DNA of 64,000 bases from positions 1,073,080 through 1,137,079 of the forward strand of contig PTEX01000145.1 in assembly GCA_003342815.1 (NCBI GenBank), written 5' to 3'. The DNA comes from Eudromia elegans (Eukaryota; Chordata; Aves; Tinamiformes; Tinamidae). The translations under genes were made by a program, and so were the position numbers. Each line of letters opens with the position of its first letter. Position 1 is the stretch's first letter. The notes below the pieces were generated by a model, which did no database searches, had not been told where the DNA came from, and worked only from the letters and a program-made list of their open reading frames with translations. Positions 35,501 through 41,640 of this stretch are shown piece after piece.

Positions 35501-38120
35501 CAAACAGGCAGGACTTCAAAACAACATAAAATAATGGATTTGTAGAGAATCCATAGAACTACTTGTCATACAGTCTCATTGAGAAGTAGGCAGCACAAAA
35601 TATGAAGAAAAGAAAAAGGTCTTTAGAAGTTGTAAAAGCATCGGAAGCCTCAACTTTCATGAAACATGCTTAGCCAGAAGTATTACAGGAGGTTGTATGT
35701 TGCAAGCCTGCCTTCACTTTATGCACTATACCTGCTACACCAGCCCATTTTCCAAAGGCCACAACTCGCATTCCTTTATGATCAACCATTTTTTCATAGT
35801 CAAACAGTCGAATTTCCTGAAAATACACAGCAAACTGAGCATTAACGTTTTTAGGTGAATGCACAGTCAGTGGCAGATTGTTTTTCCAGGGTCTACCTTT
35901 TCATATGCCTTCATCACCCTTTGCTCATGGGCATACATGACAAGGGCAAATAATTCATAAAAATATAAAAAAAAGAAAAGGATAGGGTGCTCTGAATTTA
36001 TGTTTCAAAGAGTCACTACCATGTGTGTCCATTCATGCCATGGGGTGCCTCAGCAGGCCCCTCCAGCCACAGATCTGCTCACATCCTTGGCCAAACGAGC
36101 CCTTGTTTCTGTATTAATTGGCTGCCACCATCTTACATAACGACCAATTCACCCTATAACTTCAGAACTTTCCCATAAGCCTTTCTTGAACCTCTCCTGA
36201 GCATCCCATGCTTGCAACTTATCTGTCCTTTGCATATAAACCCATTAGCACTGTGAGCACAAGATCTACTCGTAAGCAAGACATACACAACTCCAGGAAA
36301 GGATCCTGAGAGCAGGTCTCGTTAGTTATTTACAAATACACATGTTGAAAGCAACCACACTAGATAGCAAGCTTTCCATTTTCGAATTAAGTTCACTTTC
36401 CAACCCCTGCTAACAGCAGCTGGTCTTCATTACAACAGCACTAACATGTTATAGAATCTCATCCAACAGCTCTTACCTGTCGTAGAATCTCATCCAACAG
36501 GGGCATGTTTGCCTCCTGGGCTTTAATAGTGTGGGAGAAGAAGGCATAGTTCTTTTTGGGGATTAATTTATCTTCTGGAGGTCTCTTCACGCCCACAATC
36601 AGAGAGGCCTCAGAAATATCTTCCTGAATAATGCCACCTGCTTTGACATAATCCTGTAAAAGAATAATCAAGGTATTTTTTCTGCTGTTTTTCATGTTCA
36701 GTCCTCAGCACAAAAGTAATTAAAATAGCACACGAGCAATTCCACAAAGCTGGAACGGGTTCCTACATGTGATGCATTCATAAAGGTCTTTATCAAAAGG
36801 CGTATCAAACCTCAAACTGAATTTCCATGCTAATGCTCTATTATATGAGGTCAAAGTACAACAATATATTAGTAGCATCAGTCATCATAAAATCACAGAT
36901 CACAAAAACAGTATTTTGCTGCATTTAAAGTATCTTACAGTATTGCAGTGGTGAACATTTCTTTTTAAAGTGTTGAAATACTAGTGAATAAGTGCACATA
37001 ACTGTGACAAACTAAATTGAAGCCTGATAAGGTATGTTGTTATCAAACTATATAGAGCTTACTCCAAGTTGAAACGCAACTTCCTCAAAATGGTTTTCAA
37101 TACCAAAATTTATTTTTGCTCTCCTTCAACTCAAAATTAAATTCAAAATCCAGCTTTCAACAGAATAGTGCATATCTAATGCACTCTATGCTTTGTTGAA
37201 AACCGGTAGTGCACCTTAATTAAAGGGTAAGATATGCTATAATCACTAATAATTTCCTACTTATATTTGAAACTTTATCTGTTAGCTCAGATGCCTTACA
37301 ACAAAGTATTACTAAAATTGTAGCTTTCAGTCCTAGAGCTCAAAGTATTACAGAAAAAAAAAAAAATCTCTCTCCTCTCCCTAGACAGAATGACATTGAG
37401 GCTTAAAAACAAATCACTCCATCACACCTCACTGCATTTTCACTTGATCTGCAAAACTCTTTGGGAAAAAAAACACTATTCAAACAAGGGCAGGATTCAC
37501 AAATGGAAGGTTCACCCTTTATACACCTTTATACCCTTTATACCTTCTCTATACATTTTTTCTAATGCTGCCTTGAAACAACAGAAGACAAAAATATCCA
37601 TGTTAAGTTTCACTAAACTTCCCAAGTCTCCATGCCAAGAATACCCAGAACATCCACATTCACTGAAAAAAAATAGGAAGACAAATGGACAAAAACAACA
37701 CTAAAAACTCATCAACATGCCAACATTACACCAGAAAGTTAAGCAAATACTCCTTTTCCCCTCCATTAAAACACAATGGAACCTCATTTAAAAGGGACAG
37801 TTATAATGTTTCTCTATTACTTATTTCCTGTACAATATTATTTTTCTTGTGCTATAGTCAACAATTAACCTACAATTTTGCTTTTCTAACTCACAATGGG
37901 CCCTTACCTTTTCATGGATGGCTCTCCGGTTTGATGGTTGCACCAAAACTTTGTATCCCATTTGTGTCAGTTCTTTAACATGCTTTGGTGCTAGAGGTGC
38001 TCTTCTCTCCCATGCATTAACATCTTCTCTCCTGATTGCCAGCACAGACTTGTGATAACGCCGACACTTACAGTGACGGAACACGCACCTACCATTTGTG
38101 TGACTAAAGGCTCGGAGCAT
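11237..38120 (-). CDS. AASS: Alpha-aminoadipic semialdehyde synthase, complete coding span (23 coding exons)
   Basis: A bifunctional mitochondrial enzyme of lysine breakdown. The N-terminal lysine-ketoglutarate reductase joins lysine and 2-oxoglutarate to saccharopine using NADPH. The C-terminal saccharopine dehydrogenase splits this with NAD into glutamate and aminoadipate semialdehyde. The reading was joined from 23 exons, all with GT-AG introns and matching phases, giving 2787 nt = 928 codons plus TAA; the human enzyme has 926. Roughly, residues 1-24 are a basic, acid-free presequence, 26-447 the reductase, and 470-928 the dehydrogenase. The dehydrogenase carries GSGY at 488-491 (dinucleotide fold), GLDPGLDH at 604-611 and the CGGLPAPE segment near 635-642. 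The start ATG has an ACC context and lies 8 nt inside the first coding exon. Introns 5, 7, 8, 10, 12 and 21 are under 200 bp; the largest are intron 13 (26873-30588) and intron 14 (23172-26750). No disruption was seen. Confidence 0.97.
12199..12375 (-). CDS. AASS: AASS exon 23
   Basis: [37 protein letters not shown]... to ...AAKMVLD plus G. Strongly conserved C-terminal part of the dehydrogenase. Acceptor CTTTTAG, donor GTAAGT. Confidence 0.95.
12696..12784 (-). CDS. AASS: AASS exon 22
   Basis: [29 protein letters not shown] plus G. Acceptor CTGCCAG, donor GTATGT. Confidence 0.93.
12943..13058 (-). CDS. AASS: AASS exon 21
   Basis: [20 protein letters not shown]... to ...SQLEAVE plus TG of Trp. 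Acceptor AATACAG, donor GTATGA. Confidence 0.93.
14561..14630. repeat. (GAAAGA)n hexanucleotide microsatellite, 70 bp
   Basis: Nearly perfect purine-only repeat on the plus strand (pyrimidine on the AASS sense strand), with one GAGA interruption near its left end. It lies inside AASS intron 20. It is probably length-polymorphic. Confidence 0.95.
15165..15372 (-). mobile_element. CR1 LINE 3' fragment (degraded)
   Basis: The plus strand reads 'atgttggaagggacctctgg' followed by 'agtcgtctagtccc', the reverse complement of the avian CR1 3' end. The rest, up to the '...cagcttctctgggag' boundary, also follows CR1 3' sequence. So it is a minus-strand element truncated at the 5' side, in AASS intron 20. 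The coding capacity is lost. Confidence 0.8.
15523..15618 (-). CDS. AASS: AASS exon 20
   Basis: [32 protein letters not shown]. Acceptor TATTTCAG, donor GTGAGT. This part is less conserved than its neighbours, as expected for the surface-exposed insert of the domain. Confidence 0.92.
15619..17864 (-). other. AASS: AASS intron 19
   Basis: Intron of 2246 bp. It includes an isolated GC-rich block at about 16181-16731 with overlapping open frames on both strands, which I cannot identify. A 12-bp unit 'acttaaacctta' is repeated twice at 17041-17064, and there is an A-rich run near 17589. Confidence 0.8.
17041..17064. repeat. Perfect 2 x 12-bp tandem duplication
   Basis: Unit 'acttaaacctta' occurs twice in direct contact, inside AASS intron 19. 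Confidence 0.9.
17865..18032 (-). CDS. AASS: AASS exon 19
   Basis: [20 protein letters not shown]... to ...[13 protein letters not shown] (56 codons). Acceptor AATACAG, donor GTAAGT. Confidence 0.95.
18033..19931 (-). other. AASS: AASS intron 18
   Basis: Intron of 1899 bp, AT-rich, with short poly-T runs. I see no repeat family or hidden exon. Confidence 0.8.
19932..20072 (-). CDS. AASS: AASS exon 18
   Basis: [34 protein letters not shown]... to ...LKNGE. The CGGLPAPE segment is conserved around the saccharopine site. Acceptor TTGCAG, donor GTGAAG. Confidence 0.95.
20526..20634 (-). CDS. AASS: AASS exon 17
   Basis: [20 protein letters not shown] and [16 protein letters not shown]. The GLDPGLDH motif is a hallmark of saccharopine dehydrogenases. 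Acceptor TTATAG, donor GTAAGG. Confidence 0.95.
20635..21984 (-). other. AASS: AASS intron 16
   Basis: Intron of 1350 bp with an A-run near 21740. A 133-codon open frame at 21509-21910 shows no conserved domain and is treated as chance. Confidence 0.8.
21985..22095 (-). CDS. AASS: AASS exon 16
   Basis: [20 protein letters not shown]... to ...TPAMKELQE plus AG of Ser. Two overlapping GT donors exist (GTAGGT at 21984 and GTAGCA at 21980); only the first keeps frame with the next exon. Confidence 0.94.
23042..23171 (-). CDS. AASS: AASS exon 15
   Basis: [20 protein letters not shown]... to ...KKHDLVI plus split Ser. The acceptor AAAATAG lacks a strong pyrimidine run. Donor GTCAGT. Confidence 0.93.
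23172..26750 (-). other. AASS: AASS intron 14
   Basis: Intron of 3579 bp. A GC-rich patch at about 25270-25440 stands out from AT-rich surroundings. The stretch 23600-24350 is repeat-like in feel, but I could not name a family. Confidence 0.75.
26751..26872 (-). CDS. AASS: AASS exon 14, dinucleotide-binding start of the dehydrogenase
   Basis: [20 protein letters not shown], then [10 protein letters not shown]..., the beta-strand and glycine loop that opens the saccharopine dehydrogenase fold. Acceptor TTCCTAG, donor GTATGT. Confidence 0.95.
26873..30588 (-). other. AASS: AASS intron 13 (longest)
   Basis: Intron of 3716 bp. It contains an A-run at about 27339-27357 flanked by GA repeats, an A15 run near 28870, and a 2 x 24-bp tandem duplication at 28907-28954. 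No exon is seen. Confidence 0.8.
28907..28954. repeat. 2 x 24-bp tandem duplication with internal palindrome
   Basis: The two adjacent 24-bp units differ at two positions. Each contains 'atagtcc' and its complement 'ggactat', so each unit can fold on itself. Confidence 0.9.
30589..30656 (-). CDS. AASS: AASS exon 13
   Basis: [20 protein letters not shown] plus ET and a split Arg. Acceptor TTCTAG, donor GTAATG. Linker region. The intron before it is only 85 bp; the one after it is the longest in the gene. Confidence 0.92.
30742..30801 (-). CDS. AASS: AASS exon 12
   Basis: Twenty codons, [20 protein letters not shown], in the linker between the two enzyme domains. Acceptor CCATAG, donor GTAAGT. 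It is too short to be obvious without its neighbours, but alignment to the family and phase are exact. Confidence 0.9.
31328..31439 (-). CDS. AASS: AASS exon 11
   Basis: [20 protein letters not shown]... to ...FPYVEEM. Acceptor CTTTCAG, donor GTAAGG. Near the end of the reductase half. Confidence 0.95.
31592..31714 (-). CDS. AASS: AASS exon 10
   Basis: [20 protein letters not shown]... to ...DADQHIIHD, last codon split AG|T. Acceptor GCTTTAG, donor GTGGGA. Reductase domain. Confidence 0.95.
31715..33100 (-). other. AASS: AASS intron 9
   Basis: Intron of 1386 bp with a small (CTTTGC)3 stretch near 32173 and A-runs near 32990 and 33022. I see no exon or recognisable mobile element. Confidence 0.8.
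33101..33249 (-). CDS. AASS: AASS exon 9
   Basis: [20 protein letters not shown]... to ...GCPELPH plus two bases of Lys. Acceptor TTTGCAG, donor GTAAGG. The [10 protein letters not shown] stretch is variable between species but has the same length as in human. Confidence 0.94.
33422..33549 (-). CDS. AASS: AASS exon 8
   Basis: [20 protein letters not shown]... to ...TSRFNTD. The acceptor ATCTCAG follows a TA dinucleotide run instead of a normal pyrimidine tract. Donor GTGAGC. Confidence 0.94.
33561..33574. repeat. (TA)7 next to a splice acceptor
   Basis: Short TA repeat in AASS intron 7, beginning 12 bp upstream of the exon 8 acceptor on the minus strand. It occupies the place of the pyrimidine tract. 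Confidence 0.9.
33659..33737 (-). CDS. AASS: AASS exon 7
   Basis: [20 protein letters not shown]... ending in the first base of the Asp codon completed in the next exon. Donor GTAATA, acceptor CTACAG. Confidence 0.95.
34693..34839 (-). CDS. AASS: AASS exon 6
   Basis: 49 codons, [18 protein letters not shown]... to ...[11 protein letters not shown], with acceptor TTGCAG and donor GTAAGA. The GTGNVS segment looks like the glycine-rich nucleotide-binding loop of the reductase. Confidence 0.95.
34936..35003 (-). CDS. AASS: AASS exon 5
   Basis: Short exon (68 bp) encoding [20 protein letters not shown] and two further residues. Donor GTAAGA. The following intron is only 96 bp. Confidence 0.94.
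35732..35816 (-). CDS. AASS: AASS exon 4
   Basis: [20 protein letters not shown]... ending in a Gly codon split G|GA. Donor GTATAG, acceptor TTTTCAG. Part of the reductase domain, including the [10 protein letters not shown] segment. Confidence 0.95.
36452..36500 (-). repeat. 18-bp direct repeat straddling the AASS exon 3 donor
   Basis: 'tagaatctcatccaacag' (plus strand) occurs at 36483-36500 in exon 3 and again at 36452-36469 in the intron, with a 31-bp period. The splice donor lies between the copies. Confidence 0.95.
36477..36653 (-). CDS. AASS: AASS exon 3
   Basis: Codons 72-130, [16 protein letters not shown]... to ...LLDEILRQ, reductase domain. The donor GTAAGA is followed immediately by an 18-bp repeat of the exon's own end (see findings). 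Confidence 0.95.
36654..37907 (-). other. AASS: AASS intron 2
   Basis: Intron of 1254 bp. It holds an A-run near 37355 and a small cluster of 'cctttatac'-type repeats at 37513-37544. I see nothing else. Confidence 0.8.
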
Positions 38121-38128
38121 GGTAAAGC
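37908..38128 (-). CDS. AASS: AASS exon 2, start codon and presequence
   Basis: The acceptor CCATCAG is followed by 8 nt of leader and ATG at 38120-38118. Codons 1-71: an Arg/His/Cys-rich N-terminus, then [20 protein letters not shown], the conserved start of the reductase domain. Donor GTAAGG. The presequence diverges from the mammalian one, as usual for mitochondrial targeting peptides. Confidence 0.93.
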
Positions 38129-39045
38129 CTGATGGCAGCAAAGACAAAGCAGTAAAATAATACATCTATTATATATGCTTCAAATATCGTTTGTGCAAAA
38201 GTTCTGGTCTCCTTTAACATCTGCTGTAAAACACAAATCACCTACTAAATACTCTTATTATAGCTACTTTTGTGAGACATGAGTTTCCTTTCATTCCTAA
38301 ACATAAAAAGCTTCAATAGAAAATTTCAACTGGCTTTAAGCTGATGTGTACTTTGTTACATCTCACTTTGGTGGTGTGACCTGGCAGAAATAAGTTGCTA
38401 CTGTAAAAAAAGGTTTTTAATGTGTTCAAGGCACGAAATTTTTAACTACAAAGCTTACAAAGAATGCTGGAAACGTGGAGTTAGCAACTGAATTGATCTG
38501 ACAGCATAAACATACCATAGCCAAGAGCTTATCAAAGCTTGCACCAGTAACAATAGGAAGGCAGTGATGAATACACAGAAAGAAGGGAAGTAGAACACAG
38601 GCTATAACCCAAGCAGTTGATCAAAAGAGGAAGCCCAGGAGGTAAGATTGGTGCTAACTTGGTTTACTTAACTAATTCACACAGAAACTATGGATGATAA
38701 AGGACCATAATTCTTTTGCTTAGCAGCCAGGGTACACATGCCTGTGAGTGAAAGGTTTTCTTCTTATGTCAATAAGTTTATGCAAAGTAGAAAAGCTTTC
38801 TCAGGAGAAATTCCCTTTGCAAAGAACTGTACTTTTATTTTGACTCCACTTCATCCCTAGCAAAGCTTATCTATCTGCCACATTGTTCAGCTCTTCTGGA
38901 AATGGGAAGGGTTCTGCATGTACCCAGCAACAAACTCCCTAGAAGCCTAGGGAGTTCACATATTTGTAGAACTAAAAGATAGGGATATCAAATATAGAGG
39001 CTTTAGGGACATCATTTTTGTTCCAAAGTAATTTTAATTGTTGGG

Positions 39046-39089
<44 letters not shown>

Positions 39090-40046
39090 AACCACTCAAA
39101 TCTTTTCTATCCCAATAGTTGGGCTTATCCTGTTTGCCCTCATGTTTCAGTCTTGTAAAACAGCTACTCACCAAAGCTTTAAGAGGCCTTGTTTAACTCC
39201 GGCCTTACTTAAAGAGGAAAACTAGCACGCTACGGCAGGCATGGCTGGGATCCCACAGTCCCACCGCCCTCAGCGTGAGCGTTCCTACCTTCTCTCAGCT
39301 TGGCCTCCAGCAGTGCTACAGCAGCTGGAGTTATTCTGCGGCACCGCTTGCTCTATACCATGCAAAGGGGGTCCACGGGGAGCACGCTCGCTGCTTCTGG
39401 AAGCCAAGAACACCAAGTTGTGCAGCGCCAAGTGTTACTGTACACGCGAGCGGGTGGCACCAGGATCCAGTGCCATGCAAGGACCGAGAAGGCTGCGCCC
39501 CGGGCGCGCAGCCGCCCCTCCGCGGGCCCGGCCGGCCCTCCCCGTCCCGCGGGAAGGGGAGCCGCGAGCAGCCCGGCTCGGGCACGGAGACAGCGGGATC
39601 GCGACCGCAGGGCTCGCACGCCTCCTCCCCACGCCCCGCGCCGGGCCGGGCCGAAGCTCAGCTGCTGCCCAGCTCGGCAGCAGCGACACTCGGTTCGCTA
39701 CGAGGACAGTGAGATCAGGGTTGGCCCGAAGCCGCGCTTTCCCCAGAGCGAGGCTAGGGGACTCCCCGCCTCCAGCGCAAACCAGCGCAACAAATCGTCC
39801 GGGTTCGCGTGGATAAAATGCGATAAAAAGATGAAAATATAAAAAGATGAAAATGCAAAACCCCGCTGAGCAATATGCTGGGGGCTGCGTTAGTATGAGC
39901 AGCGCCGCATCTCAGCACGGCGCCCACGCGGGGAAGCCGAGGCGCGGAGGGCTGGGACAAGCCCCGACGGCGAGAGCGGCAGACAGGCCGAGGGCGCTGA
40001 GGGCGCCGGGCGACGCTCCCGGGGGCCGCGGGGGCCGCGCACCTAC
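38129..40046 (-). other. AASS: AASS intron 1
   Basis: Intron between the noncoding first exon and exon 2, 1918 bp. The left two thirds is AT-rich and holds a (GA)16 run. The right third is the GC-rich downstream half of the CpG island. Confidence 0.65.
39052..39084. repeat. (AG)n dinucleotide repeat, 33 bp
   Basis: Uninterrupted AG run preceded by A8, inside AASS intron 1, about 1 kb from the promoter island. Confidence 0.95.
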
Positions 40047-40450
40047 CTGGGGGCCGCGCGGCGCGGAGCTGCCTCCTCCACGTCCGGCGTGAGGGCGGCG
40101 CCGGAGGCGGCTGCGCCGCAGCCAATCGCTGCCCGCTCTCGCGCTACACCCTTCCCCGCTCGCCAATGGGAAGGAGCTGCGGCCTCGCGTCACTCCGCAC
40201 GCCCCCTGCCCCGCCCCCCTTCGGCCCCGTCTCTCGCCGACGGCGGCGGCCGCCCCGCGGCCTACGGGGCGTCGAGGGCCGCAGCAGCCGCGCGGGGCCC
40301 CGCAGGCTCCGCCACGGGCTCCCTGCGTCCCTCAAAGCGTCCCCTAAAGCTCCTCGCGCTGGAGTAACGTCCCCGAGCAGCCAGCGCTGCCTCCCGTTCC
40401 TCGAGAGCGCAGCCACCGGCCGGGCTGCAAGTGCTGATCAAGCGGAGATA
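39400..40450. promoter_or_regulatory. AASS: AASS promoter CpG island
   Basis: A dense block of CG dinucleotides in an otherwise AT-rich region, beginning near 39440 and ending near 40430. It contains CCAAT at 40122-40126 and 40163-40167, and a GC box (ccccgcccc) near 40209. I see no TATA box. The position directly upstream of the noncoding AASS exon fits a housekeeping-type promoter. Transcription to the right (plus strand) from the same island is possible but not shown. Confidence 0.75.
40047..40110 (-). other. AASS: AASS noncoding exon 1 (5' end estimated)
   Basis: On the minus strand a strong donor, CCCCAG|GTAGGTGC, places the exon end at 40047. It is the best donor upstream of exon 2, and it sits in the CpG island below the CCAAT boxes. 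The transcription start is a guess near 40110. Confidence 0.45.
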
Positions 40451-41319
40451 TTGTTTTAGGCTCAAGTTTCCCGTTTGTAGTAATGCATTTTCCTGACTCC
40501 CTGGCATGCATAGGATGCAAACACGAATTGATATATTTTTGTTTTATAAATTACAATGGTGGGGAAAGTAAACACATAGTCTAATCTCAGGCTTGTTGTA
40601 TGTAAACCAACAGATGGGCCAATTTCCCCTCTCGCAGAAGGGCAAACAAATTAAGATTAACAAAGAGTAAAGGGGTTGATAGTAGCAGTTATTTTCTACC
40701 TAAGAATTGGGAAATAGCATCTAAGGCTTGATGTACATTACGTTTTGTTTCTGCATTTATAAATTACATACATATATAAAAAAAACCCCACTTCTCACTT
40801 GTGTCTCCAAACTTCAAACTGACTTTGTTGGTGACAGCTAAAACTCTAACCTGGACAGTGATTCAGGGGTCCTGGGGCCGCTGCGGTTTATTTTGTGCAG
40901 AATTAGTTTGAACCATGTCAAGGTGTGCATGTATGCTGTCCCTCCTGAGGGAGGGGTGGCCTGTTTACCTGTGAGATACATAAGCCCTAGGGCAATGAGC
41001 CCTGACAGGGCGTGTGCTATTCGTTTCATCATTCAGAGCAGTTTTACTGAAGTGGGTCAAGTGCCGTTCACCCTTTCATCTTTTTAACAAAGTTGGAAAG
41101 TGCTGGTAAGTGCTGTGGGGCCATTACATACACCATGAGCTTGCGGCACGTCCTGGAGCTCCCAGGCTCTTGAGTCACCCACTCGCGTTCTCTGCCCATT
41201 GAGTGACTGCACGACACGGGCTCGTTTCTCACAGAGCCCCCTCCCTCCCAGCCGCCCTGTCAGCACCTCTGAGCCCGCGGGGAGGGCGTCTCGTGACAAG
41301 CCACGATACAGAGACACCT
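40451..41319. other. Intergenic, upstream of AASS promoter
   Basis: No gene seen. The segment 40860-41090 is CpG-poor but compositionally distinct from its flanks. I could not classify it. Confidence 0.5.
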
Positions 41320-41640
41320 CGTTCGGGTTATGGTTGGAAAAGACCTTTAAGATCACCACGTCCAACTGCAAGCCCTTCAACACCATACCTGTTAAACTAT
41401 GTCCTTAAATGCCTCATTTATGTGTTTCTTGAATGCTGCCAGGATGGTGACTCCACCACTTCCCTGGGCCGATTGTTCCAATGCTTGACTACTCTTTCCA
41501 TGTAGAAATTTTTCCTGATATCTGACCTGAACCTCCCCTGGCACAACTTGAGGCCATTTCTTCTTGTCCTATCAGTAGTTATTATGGAGGAGAGATCAAC
41601 CTCCACAACCTCCTTTCAGGTAGCTGCAGAGAGCAGTGTG
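41320..41640 (-). mobile_element. CR1 LINE 3' part with decayed ORF2 tail
   Basis: The plus strand opens with 'ggttggaaaagacctttaag' and 'atcaccacgtccaa', the reverse complement of the avian CR1 3' end. On the minus strand 41606-41418 remains open and encodes segments such as [20 protein letters not shown] and [10 protein letters not shown]. These match the conserved carboxyl end of the CR1 reverse-transcriptase polyprotein. The element is 5'-truncated, as is usual for CR1, and cannot move. Confidence 0.85.

Noticed and set aside
35981-36300. Possible solitary LTR in AASS intron 3
   Set aside because: Has a TATA-like 'catataaaccc' but no TG...CA ends, target duplication or family resemblance that I can see.
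38118-38165. In-frame upstream ATG extending the AASS start by 15 codons
   Set aside because: The extension runs through the acceptor of exon 2 (AG at 38130-38129) and is intronic. The ATG at 38120 has the better context.
39280-39300. Alternative AASS first-exon donor (GAAGGTAGGAA on minus strand)
   Set aside because: A usable-looking donor, but without a supporting promoter context. The donor at 40046 is stronger and lies next to the CCAAT boxes.
39241-39842. Plus-strand open frames of 145-191 codons over the AASS CpG island
   Set aside because: Three overlapping frames are open at once with Ala/Arg/Pro/Gly-rich peptides, as expected in GC-rich DNA where stops are rare. No domain or splice partner.
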